Source: Phyllobacterium sp. YR531
Lineage (GTDB): Bacteria > Pseudomonadota > Alphaproteobacteria > Rhizobiales > Rhizobiaceae
NCBI RefSeq assembly: GCF_000282595.1
Contig: NZ_AKIZ01000039.1
Span: 31,736-95,735, forward strand
DNA: 64,000 bases
Direction of reading: 5' to 3'
Position 1 is the stretch's first letter, and each line of letters starts with the position of its first letter. Made by a program: the position numbers and the translations under genes. Below, one piece after another: positions 35,181-45,022 of the stretch. The notes under the pieces were generated by a model that was not told where the DNA came from, did not search any database, and worked only from the letters and a program-made list of their open reading frames with translations.

Positions 35181-35867
35181 CTACAGCAGGCCGTCGATGA
35201 TCGCTGACATTTCGTCAACCGATAGGGCTCCCGAGTATTTGGCACCGTTGATAAAGAATGTCGGAGTCGAATCTACTCCAAATTCCTTGGCACCGCGGTC
35301 ACGTGACGCATTCACATCATCCAGAAGCTTTTGGTTCGTCAAGCAAGCTTTGAATGACTCCTGTGTAAAACCGGCCAATTTGGAGATTTGAAGCAGTGGT
35401 TCTTCTGCATTTGCTGCTGCAGCCCACTGTTCCTGCTGTTTGAACAGCACTTCCACCAATGGATAGTAGCGTTCTTCCGGTGCACAACGGGCCAGCATGA
35501 AGGCGGCGGCGGCGCGCGGGTCGAACGGGAATTCGCGCAAGATCAGCTTGGCTTTACCGGTATCAATATACTTCTCCTTAATGGTCGGCAAAGTGGTGGT
35601 GGAGAAGTGTGCGCAATGCGGACAAGTCATTGAGGCGTACTCAATAATCGTGACTGGCGCATCGGCCTTGCCGAGGACCATATCCTTCAAGCCGCTCGCT
35701 GCCAAAAGCTTTGCTTCATCCACTTTACCTGTGGAATTAGGCACTTTCACGTCCTTGGGTGCAGCAGCTTCCTGCGACCAAGCGCTTGAGCCAGCCGTAA
35801 GAGCGATGGCAGCCGTGGAGGCGGCAGCAAGGCCCAACATTTTTCTGCGATTCAGCAATTCAGTCAT
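35181..35867 (-). CDS. DsbA-family thiol:disulfide interchange protein, exported
   Basis: A 228-aa periplasmic thioredoxin-fold protein. The N-terminus LLNRRKMLGLAAASTAAIAL carries a twin arginine followed by a hydrophobic stretch, consistent with Tat export, with likely cleavage near SSAWSQ. The active site is MTCPHCAHF (CPHC, DsbA-like), and ASRDRGAKEFGVDSTPTFFI contains the cis-proline loop TPTFF. It belongs to the conserved smc-dsbA-DUF721-mutY block of Hyphomicrobiales. ATG 35867 is preferred to the one at 35876 as it directly precedes the signal sequence. Confidence 0.9.
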   Translation of the reverse strand: MTELLNRRKMLGLAAASTAAIALTAGSSAWSQEAAAPKDVKVPNSTGKVDEAKLLAASGLKDMVLGKADAPVTIIEYASMTCPHCAHFSTTTLPTIKEKYIDTGKAKLILREFPFDPRAAAAFMLARCAPEERYYPLVEVLFKQQEQWAAAANAEEPLLQISKLAGFTQESFKACLTNQKLLDDVNASRDRGAKEFGVDSTPTFFINGAKYSGALSVDEMSAIIDGLL

Positions 35868-36000
35868 CAGGATCACCAGTCTCCGGCGTTGATCAACAAA
35901 TAGAGGTTATTTGCAGCGTTAAGGCTCAATGGCAGTCTCTTTAAGGCAGCTTTTACATTCTGTCTTTGAATTTTTCGTGATGAGATAAATTGACGTGAAC

Positions 36001-36501
36001 CTAACGCTTGATCTTTTGCGCATGAATACTTTGGCCCAATCTTTCAAGCGCATCTCTTAAGCTGTCATTCTCGATCTTTTCCACCGAATGGCTGATCTTT
36101 GCACGGGTTGACGCATCGACCGGAGGAAGTTCACGCCGCTTTGCAACAGGCAAAGCTACGGGTTTCTGTTCAATCTTGATGCGACCGACCGCTGCGAAGC
36201 CGAGGAACGCGTTAACACGACTGATGATCTCGCCGGTTTCATGGCTCATTTTCATCGCCGTAAACCCCTGACAGGCGATAATCAGCGTTGCTGGTTGGAA
36301 TGGATCGTCCTCGTGTGCCCGACGCGGCCATAGCAGCTTTAGCGGGCGCGATTGCTGGCCCAGATCCGATCCGACAACCTCTTCCCATGATTGCACCAGT
36401 TCAATGGTTATTCCGGCACGTTTGCGCAGTACGGGGTCCAGAATACCCGCAGCAGGATCAGCAAGGGGCCGAAAACCCTTTTTGCTACGATCGTCACTCA
36501 T
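36001..36501 (-). CDS. DUF721 (DciA-like) protein
   Basis: A 166-aa protein of the DUF721 family, whose characterised member DciA loads the replicative helicase. The recognisable core is IELVQSWEEVVGSDLGQQSR followed by PLKL, then ATLIIACQGFTAMKMSHETG and RVNAFLGFAAVGRIKIEQ. The sequence ends with a Lys/Arg-rich tail. In related genomes it usually lies next to mutY; here two surface-polysaccharide genes separate them. A helicase-loading role is inferred from the family. Confidence 0.85.
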   Translation of the reverse strand: MSDDRSKKGFRPLADPAAGILDPVLRKRAGITIELVQSWEEVVGSDLGQQSRPLKLLWPRRAHEDDPFQPATLIIACQGFTAMKMSHETGEIISRVNAFLGFAAVGRIKIEQKPVALPVAKRRELPPVDASTRAKISHSVEKIENDSLRDALERLGQSIHAQKIKR

Positions 36502-36531
36502 GAGAGCAAGTCGAATTGGCAGAGATAAACA

Positions 36532-37506
36532 TCATCGGCCATTATAGCCGCGAAACCATTCCACGAACAGCGGCAAGCCATCCTCAAGCGCCATCGTTGG
36601 AGCAAACCCAAGGTCGCGGGACGCCAAACCTATATCGGCATAGGTGCGTGCGACATCTGCCGGAGGCATAGGTTCGAACTTCTTGATAGCTTCCCTACCG
36701 CAAGCCTTCTCAATAATTTCGATAAAGCGCATCAGCGCGACCGGCTTGTTGTTGCCCAGATTATAAATGGGCGCTGTCTCATCGGGCTGAGATATTATCC
36801 GCCGAACAGCGCCATACACTCCATTGACGATATCATCAATGAATGTGAAATCCCGCTCCATATTACCGTGATTATAGACTTTGATAGGCTCCCCCCGCAA
36901 AATTGCATCGGCGAAAAGCCATGGCGCCATATCGGGCCGTCCATAGGGTCCATAAACAGTAAAGAAGCGCAGGCCAGTAGAGGTTATCTTGTGCACATGA
37001 CGGTATGAATGAGCGAGCAGTTCAGCCGAGCGCTTTGTAGCTGCATAAACCGAAACCGGCTGATCCACAGGATCATTCTCCGCAAATGGCACCTTCTGGT
37101 TCGCCCCGTAAACAGAAGACGAACTGGCATAAACAATGGGAGGCTGCTTGGTCATTTTGCGTGCTTGCTCAAACACGGTTACCTGCCCCTGAACATTCGC
37201 ATCAACGTAAGCTGCCGGATTTTCGACGGAATAGCGGACACCCGCCTGTGCCGCCAGATGCACGATGACATCTGCATCAAGATCACCAGCAACAGCGGAT
37301 GCCAATTCTTGCGGGTTTGCAATATTGGCCTGAACGAAACGGTTGTTTGGCTTGCCTTGCAACACAGAAAGACGGGTTTCCTTGAGTGCAACAGGATAGT
37401 AATCATTGAGACTATCTATTGCGAGAACGTTAAACCCTTCACTTACGAGACGGTTCGCCACGTGAAAGCCAATAAATCCCGCCGCACCCGTTACAATTGC
37501 CTTCAT
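36532..37506 (-). CDS. NAD-dependent nucleotide-sugar epimerase (UDP-glucuronate 4-epimerase type)
   Basis: A 324-aa extended SDR enzyme. It shows the NAD-binding GAAGFIGFHVANRL at residue 7, DSLNDYYPVALKETRL (characteristic of UDP-glucuronate 4-epimerases such as LspL and CapI), the catalytic SSSSVYG, and YAATKRSAE with the YxxxK pair. The expected reaction is UDP-glucuronate to UDP-galacturonate for lipopolysaccharide or other surface glycans. It follows the O-antigen-ligase-like gene by 17 bases on the same strand, so the two form a pair, and it precedes the DUF721 gene by 30 bases. Confidence 0.88.
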   Translation of the reverse strand: MKAIVTGAAGFIGFHVANRLVSEGFNVLAIDSLNDYYPVALKETRLSVLQGKPNNRFVQANIANPQELASAVAGDLDADVIVHLAAQAGVRYSVENPAAYVDANVQGQVTVFEQARKMTKQPPIVYASSSSVYGANQKVPFAENDPVDQPVSVYAATKRSAELLAHSYRHVHKITSTGLRFFTVYGPYGRPDMAPWLFADAILRGEPIKVYNHGNMERDFTFIDDIVNGVYGAVRRIISQPDETAPIYNLGNNKPVALMRFIEIIEKACGREAIKKFEPMPPADVARTYADIGLASRDLGFAPTMALEDGLPLFVEWFRGYNGR

Positions 37507-37523
37507 TTAAAAGATTTTCTCAC

Positions 37524-38936
37524 TCAACTTGTTCGTTCGCTCAGCACTACTTTATCAGTTTCCGCTTGCTCAGCTATTTGCGGAATAGACAGATAGGCTG
37601 ATTCCCCTGCAATCCAGCAAAGCACTATCGTGAGATAGATGAAAACTGCATCGGTAGCGTCATGGCCAAACATAATGCCGAACATTCCGGTGATCACATA
37701 ACTTGTTACAAGCAGAAGTGAAATGGCAATTGCGATTTCGCGGCCGGGACCAGGTGATTTACGCCACGCGGCGATGAGCGGTGCAGCCAGCAGTACAAAT
37801 ACTCCCAACAGACCAACAATACCGCCATCCACCGCAGCATTGAGAAAGCCGTTGTGAACGTGGGTAAATGACATTTCCTTGCCCGCGGGCATATTCAAGG
37901 CGCTATTGACTTTATCCATGCGGTTTTGGGGACCATGACCAATCAATGGAGCTTGCAGAAATGCCTTGATGCCCCCTTCCCACAACAGCAGGCGCGCTTT
38001 CAGCGAACTTATCTCATTTGGTTTCTCATCAAGCTGAGAAATATCGATTTCCAAGGCTTGATAACGCTCTTTTACTTTCATTCCAGCGGTGGCTACGACC
38101 GCCACAATAAGGACGGCCAACGCAATTTTGATCGACTTGCTGACTTTTGGAAGTTCCTGGCCACGCAGATACCAGAAGAGAATCACAAAATTGAAGGGCA
38201 TTACCAACCATGCAGATCTTGTGCCGGACAAAAATGCGCACAGAAGTCCGCAAGCAAAGCCCGCGACCGCTATTATACGCTCTGTTTTACTCTCAGAATG
38301 CGCGTTAAGCAGCGAAATACTACCGAACAGAACGGTAAACAGTCCAAACACAGCCGCATTACCTGCCCCACCTTCGGCCCGGTCCGCCAGAAATACAATC
38401 TGTATGATGCTGAAGATCAACGAGCCGATCATTCCGATTCCAGCACCGGTAATCAGAAATGGCAGCAGCCTTCCTGCAATGCTGACCCGAAGTCTGGGGA
38501 TGACAAACCAGACTGCCAAAAACGGTATCATCTTCAACAGGAATGCCTTGTCATCTGACATATTGGGGTGCATGACGACTGAAAATAAAGTCGTCAAAAC
38601 ATACAATGTGATGCACGAAGCAACTATTTTATCGGAGCGTGTGAGTGCAAATGGAAATCTTTTTGCTACCAGCGAAATCAGCGCCCACGTGAGGGCACAG
38701 ACCAGTGTTACTGAAGTCCCACTTGCAAGAAGGCCCGGGAACAGCGCAAAAACGAACGTGAAAATACGATTATTGCGATCAATTCCCACAAAATGTCCCT
38801 TGGAAGGGATCAATAGAGCCTTGGTCAACTGGTCTGGAAACATGATGATTCCGAATAAGACTGAAATTGGCAATCGCAGCCAATTTATGAGTAACGTCGT
38901 TTTCCTACCCTGTAGCGCAGTTTGTGATTGATGCAA
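37524..38936 (-). CDS. O-antigen ligase / polymerase family membrane protein (WaaL/Wzy_C type)
   Basis: A 470-aa integral membrane protein with about 11-12 hydrophobic segments and a large periplasmic loop. The Wzy_C region contains LSGTRSAWLVMPFNFVIL with the conserved Arg, LLLWEGGIKAFLQAPLIGHG-type PLIGHGPQN, and the conserved His in SFTHVHNGFLNAAVDGGIVG. Such proteins ligate O-antigen to lipid A-core or polymerise surface glycans; the family does not distinguish these. The annotated start at 38936 overlaps the mutY start head to head, so a later start is also possible. Confidence 0.85.
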   Translation of the reverse strand: MHQSQTALQGRKTTLLINWLRLPISVLFGIIMFPDQLTKALLIPSKGHFVGIDRNNRIFTFVFALFPGLLASGTSVTLVCALTWALISLVAKRFPFALTRSDKIVASCITLYVLTTLFSVVMHPNMSDDKAFLLKMIPFLAVWFVIPRLRVSIAGRLLPFLITGAGIGMIGSLIFSIIQIVFLADRAEGGAGNAAVFGLFTVLFGSISLLNAHSESKTERIIAVAGFACGLLCAFLSGTRSAWLVMPFNFVILFWYLRGQELPKVSKSIKIALAVLIVAVVATAGMKVKERYQALEIDISQLDEKPNEISSLKARLLLWEGGIKAFLQAPLIGHGPQNRMDKVNSALNMPAGKEMSFTHVHNGFLNAAVDGGIVGLLGVFVLLAAPLIAAWRKSPGPGREIAIAISLLLVTSYVITGMFGIMFGHDATDAVFIYLTIVLCWIAGESAYLSIPQIAEQAETDKVVLSERTS

Positions 38937-40010
38937 CCAATAACGACAAAACTAGTGAAATGGTATGATTCCCACCACAGGATTCTGCCATGGCGCATTT
39001 CTCCAAGTGACCGGTTCCACGGTCAAATACCCGACCCCTATCGCATTTGGCTTTCCGAAATCATGTTGCAGCAGACAACTGTGGAAGCTGTAAAACCCTA
39101 CTTCAACAACTTTACCAGAAAATGGCCCACGGTTGCGAGTCTCGCTGCCGCCAGCCAGGACGATGTTTTGAGGGCGTGGGCGGGTCTCGGCTACTACTCG
39201 AGGGCGCGAAACCTGAAGAAATGCGCCGATATCGTTTCCAACGACTATGACGGACGATTTCCAAGTGACGTAACCGCCTTGAAAGCTTTGCCGGGCATAG
39301 GCGATTACACTGCAGCCGCCATTGCCTCCATAGCCTTTGATATTCCCGTGGCTGTGGTCGATGGAAACGTCGAACGCGTTATTACACGATTATATGCCAT
39401 TACACCTGCTCTCCCCTTGGCGAAGCCAGTCATACGGACAGCAATGCAGGAGCTTACACCAAGCAAACATCCCGGCGACTTTGCTCAAGCCATGATGGAT
39501 CTTGGTGCAACCATATGCACACCCAAGCGTCCGGCATGTGTCATCTGCCCGGTCAATGACAATTGCCAGGCGCTGAAAACGTCTGATCCGGAGCTCTTCC
39601 CTGTAAAATCTCCCAAGAAGGAAAAGCCGATCCGGATTGGGGCTGCGTTTGTTGCAGTCTCTCCCGGCAATGAGGTTTTCCTTCAAAGCCGAGTGGAAAC
39701 GGGACTGCTGGGAGGCATGGCGCAAGTGCCAACAACGGCATGGACAGCGCGTACCGATGGCGATACCCAAATCGAAGCCGCTCCCTTTGCGGGGCAATGG
39801 GCAGCCGTGGGAAGCATCACACATGTTTTTACACATTTCGAGCTTCGGCTGAGCGTCTATAAGGCGAATAGTGTTTCCACAAGCTCGGGCGCTGACGGCT
39901 GGTGGGTCAAAGTTGAAAATCTTCATGGAGAGGCGTTGCCCACTGTCATGAAAAAGGCCATTGCTGCTGCCATCCCGGACGCATTCGCGAAAAGAAGGAA
40001 GCTGGAATGA
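38931..40010 (+). CDS. mutY: A/G-specific adenine glycosylase
   Basis: MutY removes adenine mispaired with 8-oxoguanine. The 359-aa protein shows the catalytic Glu in WLSEIMLQQTTVEAV, the helix-hairpin-helix LPGIGDYTAAAIASIAF with the catalytic Asp in VVDGNVERV, the iron-sulfur cluster CTPKRPACVICPVNDNC (C-x6-C-x2-C-x5-C), and a C-terminal NUDIX-like domain for 8-oxoG recognition (LLGGMAQVPTTAW, THVFTHFEL). TTG 38928 precedes ATG 38931. It overlaps the following HAD gene by four bases. Confidence 0.96.
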   Translation: MQPITTKLVKWYDSHHRILPWRISPSDRFHGQIPDPYRIWLSEIMLQQTTVEAVKPYFNNFTRKWPTVASLAAASQDDVLRAWAGLGYYSRARNLKKCADIVSNDYDGRFPSDVTALKALPGIGDYTAAAIASIAFDIPVAVVDGNVERVITRLYAITPALPLAKPVIRTAMQELTPSKHPGDFAQAMMDLGATICTPKRPACVICPVNDNCQALKTSDPELFPVKSPKKEKPIRIGAAFVAVSPGNEVFLQSRVETGLLGGMAQVPTTAWTARTDGDTQIEAAPFAGQWAAVGSITHVFTHFELRLSVYKANSVSTSSGADGWWVKVENLHGEALPTVMKKAIAAAIPDAFAKRRKLE

Positions 40011-40618
40011 CACCCGTCAAACATATCGTATTCGACATCGGCATGGTTCTCATCGGCTATGAGCCGGAAGCCGCATTCCGTGAACTCATCCCGGATGCTG
40101 CTGAGCGGAAATGGTTTCTCGAAAATGTTTGCACGAGCGCATGGAACATTGAACAGGACAGAGGCCGGAAATGGCCCGATGCAGAAGCTCTTTTGATCGC
40201 GGATTTCCCTGATCATGAAAACAACATACGTGCGTTCAGGCAAAACTGGCACATGATGATTACCCACTCTATCGACGGAAGTGTGGAAATTCTGCGCAAG
40301 CTGATTGCCGATGGCCATGATGTTACAATGCTTACAAACTTTGCTTCCGACACATTGCGTGAAGCATGGGAGCGTTTCCCCTTTCTCACCGAAAGCCGCG
40401 GCGTCACAATCTCCGGCGATATCGGACTGCTCAAACCAGACAGGGCGATCTACGATCACCACGTCAAAACCTTTGGTGTCGACCCGTCAGCGACACTGTT
40501 CATTGACGATAGCCTGAAGAACGTTGAAGGAGCGAAAGCTGCCGGCTGGCAATCAGTCCAGTTTACCAACCCAGAAACTTTAAGAGCCGATCTGAATAAG
40601 CTCGGTATTCAGGTCTGA
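40007..40618 (+). CDS. HAD-superfamily phosphatase (YihX-like)
   Basis: A 203-aa HAD hydrolase. Motif I is VFDIGMVLIGYEP, motif II is VTMLTNFASD, motif III uses GLLKPDRAIYDHH, and motif IV is TLFIDDSLKNVEGAKAAGWQ. The DxG form of motif I (DIG) is common in YihX-like enzymes that act on small sugar phosphates or haloacids. It is translationally coupled to mutY with a four-base overlap, an arrangement conserved in Hyphomicrobiales; its substrate remains unknown. Confidence 0.88.
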   Translation: MTPVKHIVFDIGMVLIGYEPEAAFRELIPDAAERKWFLENVCTSAWNIEQDRGRKWPDAEALLIADFPDHENNIRAFRQNWHMMITHSIDGSVEILRKLIADGHDVTMLTNFASDTLREAWERFPFLTESRGVTISGDIGLLKPDRAIYDHHVKTFGVDPSATLFIDDSLKNVEGAKAAGWQSVQFTNPETLRADLNKLGIQV

Positions 40619-40640
40619 TTTAACCGAGCTTGAAAACAAA

Positions 40641-40664
40641 ACGCCCGAGGCTGGCCTCGGGCGT
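40641..40664 (-). terminator. Rho-independent terminator of ccrM
   Basis: A perfect 10-bp stem, ACGCCCGAGG/CCTCGGGCGT, with a 4-base loop. On the minus strand it is followed by TTTTGTTTTC, a good U-rich tail, 45 bases after the ccrM stop. The same hairpin could also stop the convergent mutY-HAD transcript, though the plus-strand tail is less U-rich. Confidence 0.88.
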
Positions 40665-40708
40665 TCGTGTATCGGAACGGCGCTGGAGGTCACCGCCGAT
40701 CGGATTCC

Positions 40709-42028
<1,320 letters not shown>

Positions 42029-42051
42029 CTATTTCCGGACAGGTATATCCA

Positions 42052-42738
42052 ATGGAACCCCAACTCATAATCTTCGACTGCGATGGCGTGCTCGTCGATT
42101 CAGAATTTCTTGCTGCTGAAGTTGAATCTCAATTGCTGACGCAGTCCGGCTATCCAATTGACCCGGAGACAATCGCCGAGCGTTTTGCGGGCCTTACGTG
42201 GACCGACATTCTGCTGCAGGTTGAAAAAGAATCCGGCATTCCGATCTCGGCGTCGTTGATCGAAGAATCCGCCCGGCAGATGGACTACAAACTGCGCAAT
42301 GAACTTAACGTAATTGAGGGTGCAGAGCAGATTATCGCAGGACTGAAATACCCCAAGTGCATTGCTTCCAATTCCATCAGTTCTTCGCTGAAAATGATGC
42401 TTGAACAAAGTACACTTTACGAATTGTTCTCACCGCATATCTTTTCTGCGCGAGAAGTTGGAACGCAAAAACCCAAGCCTGCGCCCGATGTTTATCTTTT
42501 TGCTGCCAAGCAATTCAACGTCAATCCAGCCAATGCCATCGTGATTGAAGACTCGACCCATGGTGTCCATGCTGCACATACTGCAGGTATGCGCGTCATA
42601 GGCTTTACAGGTGGCTCGCACACCTATCCCGGCCATGCAGATAAACTGACTGACGCCGGTGCCGAAACCGTCATCAGCCGCCACAAGGATTTGCCAGCTA
42701 CAATCGAAGCCATGTCTATCTGGTCAGAGGCTGTATAA
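42052..42738 (+). CDS. HAD-superfamily hydrolase (phosphatase / phosphoglucomutase-like)
   Basis: A 228-aa HAD subfamily IA protein. Motif I is IFDCDGVLVDSE with nucleophile and acid/base Asp, motif II lies in CIASNSISSSLKMML, motif III in VGTQKPKPAPDVYL, and motif IV in AIVIEDSTHGVHAAHTAGMR. The alpha-helical cap follows motif I. ATG 42052 is chosen because the residues upstream ([11 protein letters not shown]) are not family-like and ACAGGT precedes it. Probable substrates are small sugar phosphates. A strong terminator follows immediately. Confidence 0.9.
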   Translation: MEPQLIIFDCDGVLVDSEFLAAEVESQLLTQSGYPIDPETIAERFAGLTWTDILLQVEKESGIPISASLIEESARQMDYKLRNELNVIEGAEQIIAGLKYPKCIASNSISSSLKMMLEQSTLYELFSPHIFSAREVGTQKPKPAPDVYLFAAKQFNVNPANAIVIEDSTHGVHAAHTAGMRVIGFTGGSHTYPGHADKLTDAGAETVISRHKDLPATIEAMSIWSEAV

Positions 42739-42739
42739 G

Positions 42740-42766
42740 AAAAAGCCGGCTTTCGCCGGCTTTTTC
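42740..42766. terminator. Bidirectional rho-independent terminator
   Basis: AAAAAGCCGGC and GCCGGCTTTTT form a stem with loop TTTC, with A-rich and T-rich flanks on both sides. It can terminate the HAD gene on the plus strand and the lipoprotein gene on the minus strand, whose stop codon is at 42768. Confidence 0.92.
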
Positions 42767-42767
42767 C

Positions 42768-43373
42768 TTACTTCTTTCTCGATTTCTTGGGAGTATCACC
42801 CGTTTCATCAAAACCGATGAAAACCTGCACATTTTGAGCAGAAGGCTTCGGGAACGAGACATTCGCATCGTTAAAAACGAATTGGGTAGCTGCACTACTA
42901 TCATTGGCGGGAACAGCCTGATTGTGCAGCTTGGAGTAGAGCACCTCAGTTCCCTGTATCACCGCAACGCGGATTGGCACATTAACCGTGTTAGGCGCAA
43001 ATTTCGGCCCCGGGACGACCTTGCCGGCAATGGCTACGTTCATGGTCATGTTTCCATCAACGGTTTTGCAGGATCGCGTTTCATTGGAAATTGAAGCTTG
43101 GTAAATCAGATTGTCGGGAGTTTTATCGGCTGAACCGTAGCGCGTAATAACCGATGTGCCTTCTCGAATCGTAACCTGGGGGCAAAAAGCCAATAGTTCC
43201 GAGGCTTTGATACGCTCCTGCGCCTGAGCCAATTCCTGGGCTTGCGGACTGTTGGGATCTTCCACCTTGGTGTTACTGGTTGAACAGGCACTCAGTCCCA
43301 CAGCAAAGACCAAAGCACAAATAGGGGCGTAAAGTTGATAGAAGGGCTTGGAATTATGTGTTTCTGACTTCAT
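42768..43373 (-). CDS. Conserved lipoprotein of unknown function
   Basis: A 201-aa protein from ATG 43373, chosen because GAGGAAAG lies about eight bases upstream and the product then starts with a lipoprotein signal (YAPICALVFAVGLSACSTS, cysteine near residue 30). After a Gln/Ala-rich helix (AQELAQAQERIKASEL), the mature part is beta-rich with conserved cysteines (LAFCPQVTI, ETRSCKTVDG) that could form a disulfide. The C-terminus is lysine-rich. I do not recognise a functional domain; similar lipoproteins occur in Hyphomicrobiales. Upstream codons back to 43505 look non-coding. Confidence 0.75.
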   Translation of the reverse strand: MKSETHNSKPFYQLYAPICALVFAVGLSACSTSNTKVEDPNSPQAQELAQAQERIKASELLAFCPQVTIREGTSVITRYGSADKTPDNLIYQASISNETRSCKTVDGNMTMNVAIAGKVVPGPKFAPNTVNVPIRVAVIQGTEVLYSKLHNQAVPANDSSAATQFVFNDANVSFPKPSAQNVQVFIGFDETGDTPKKSRKK

Positions 43374-43514
43374 GAACTGAACTTTCCTCGAAGAACGAAG
43401 CTTGACGAACCGACATGTTCTATACCAACGGTAAGCAAATAATGCGACGGGCATCATCGGCTTTTTTACCAGCACGACATCGGCACTCTTAGACAAGGTA
43501 CACAAGGCAAAAAT

Positions 43515-44912
43515 ATGAAATACATCAGTACCCGTGGTGAAGCCCCTAAACTTGGGTTTTCTGACGCTCTTCTAGCTGGCCTTGCACGTGATGGAGGGCT
43601 TTATCTTCCGGAGTATTTTCCACAGTTTTCAGCCGATGAGATTCGCTCGCTTAGGGGTAAAACCTACGCCGAGATTGCCATTCACGTCCTGACACCCTTT
43701 GTCGAAGGTGACATTGATCAGGCTGACTTCGAGCGCATGGTGCATGAAGCATATCAAACATTCCGGCACGATGCAGTTTGCCCCCTTGTCCAAACCGCGC
43801 ATAACGAATTCGTCCTGGAGCTTTTTCATGGACCAACGCTGGCGTTCAAGGACGTAGCAATGCAATTGCTCGCCCGGCTGATGGATTACATCCTGACCCA
43901 GCGTAATGAGCGGGCTACTATCGTGGGAGCAACCTCCGGCGACACAGGTGGTGCAGCGATCGAAGCTTTTGCCAATCGCGACAGAACTGACATTTTCATC
44001 ATGTTCCCGCACAATCGCGTATCGGAAGTGCAGCAGCGTCAGATGACGACGTCAGCAGCGTCAAATGTCCATGCTTTGGCTATTGAAGGTAACTTCGATG
44101 ATTGCCAATCGCTGGTGAAGGGAATGTTCAACAATCTGGCCTTCCGCGATGCCCTATCGTTGTCAGGCGTCAATTCTATCAACTGGGCGCGGATCATGCC
44201 GCAGATCGTTTATTATTTTACATCGGCATTGTCGCTCGGCAGTCCTGACCGCAAAATATCCTTTACGGTTCCAACCGGCAATTTTGGTGACATTTTCGCG
44301 GGATACGTCGCCAAGCGCATGGGCCTGCCAATCGACAGGCTGATCATTGCGACCAATGACAACGACATTCTCACACGGACGCTCGAAACCGGACACTACG
44401 AAACGCGCGGTGTTTTTCATACAACTTCGCCATCGATGGACATTCAGGTATCATCCAATTTCGAACGCCTGCTTTTTGAAGCACATGGGCGTGATGCTGA
44501 GGCTGTCCGGCGTTTGATGGATAGCCTCAAACAATCGGGCGGGTTCGTTATTGCTGATACCGCTCTCGACAAAATACGCGATGAGTTTGATGCTGGCCGT
44601 TCAACAGCGGCGGAAACAGCTGAGACTATCGGGCAAGTGTTGCAGTCCACCGGCTATCTTATGGATCCGCATTCCGCCATCGGGCTGAAAGTCGCTCGAG
44701 AGAAAATTTCGGCAGATCAACAGAGCGTCGTTCTTGCGACAGCCCATCCTGCTAAATTTCCCGATGCTGTAGAAGCTGCCAGCGGAGTAAACCCGGGTCT
44801 CCCGGCATGGCTTGGCGATCTGATGGAGCGAAAAGAACAGTATACGGTACTTCCCAATGACCTGAAAAATGTGGAAGAGTATATTAGCCGACATTCGCGT
44901 GCGTCATCCTGA
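43515..44912 (+). CDS. thrC: Threonine synthase
   Basis: ThrC converts O-phosphohomoserine to threonine with PLP. The 465-aa sequence has the N-terminal YISTRGEAPKLGFSDALLAG, LFHGPTLAFKDVAMQLLARL with the PLP lysine, ATSGDTGGAAIEAF for phosphate binding, and FTVPTGNFGDIFAGYVAK. It starts a cluster of plus-strand genes with the M16 peptidase next. The upstream pathway gene thrB lies in this window at 52418-53398 but in another transcript. Confidence 0.96.
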   Translation: MKYISTRGEAPKLGFSDALLAGLARDGGLYLPEYFPQFSADEIRSLRGKTYAEIAIHVLTPFVEGDIDQADFERMVHEAYQTFRHDAVCPLVQTAHNEFVLELFHGPTLAFKDVAMQLLARLMDYILTQRNERATIVGATSGDTGGAAIEAFANRDRTDIFIMFPHNRVSEVQQRQMTTSAASNVHALAIEGNFDDCQSLVKGMFNNLAFRDALSLSGVNSINWARIMPQIVYYFTSALSLGSPDRKISFTVPTGNFGDIFAGYVAKRMGLPIDRLIIATNDNDILTRTLETGHYETRGVFHTTSPSMDIQVSSNFERLLFEAHGRDAEAVRRLMDSLKQSGGFVIADTALDKIRDEFDAGRSTAAETAETIGQVLQSTGYLMDPHSAIGLKVAREKISADQQSVVLATAHPAKFPDAVEAASGVNPGLPAWLGDLMERKEQYTVLPNDLKNVEEYISRHSRASS

Positions 44913-45022
44913 AAAGTCCTGAGTGACTTGAACGGTTGACGGACAAATAAAACTACTGATGCGTCGTGTGTGCCTCCAGTCCGGATGCACAGCGCAACGG
45001 GGCGGCAAGTGAGGAGCATTGC

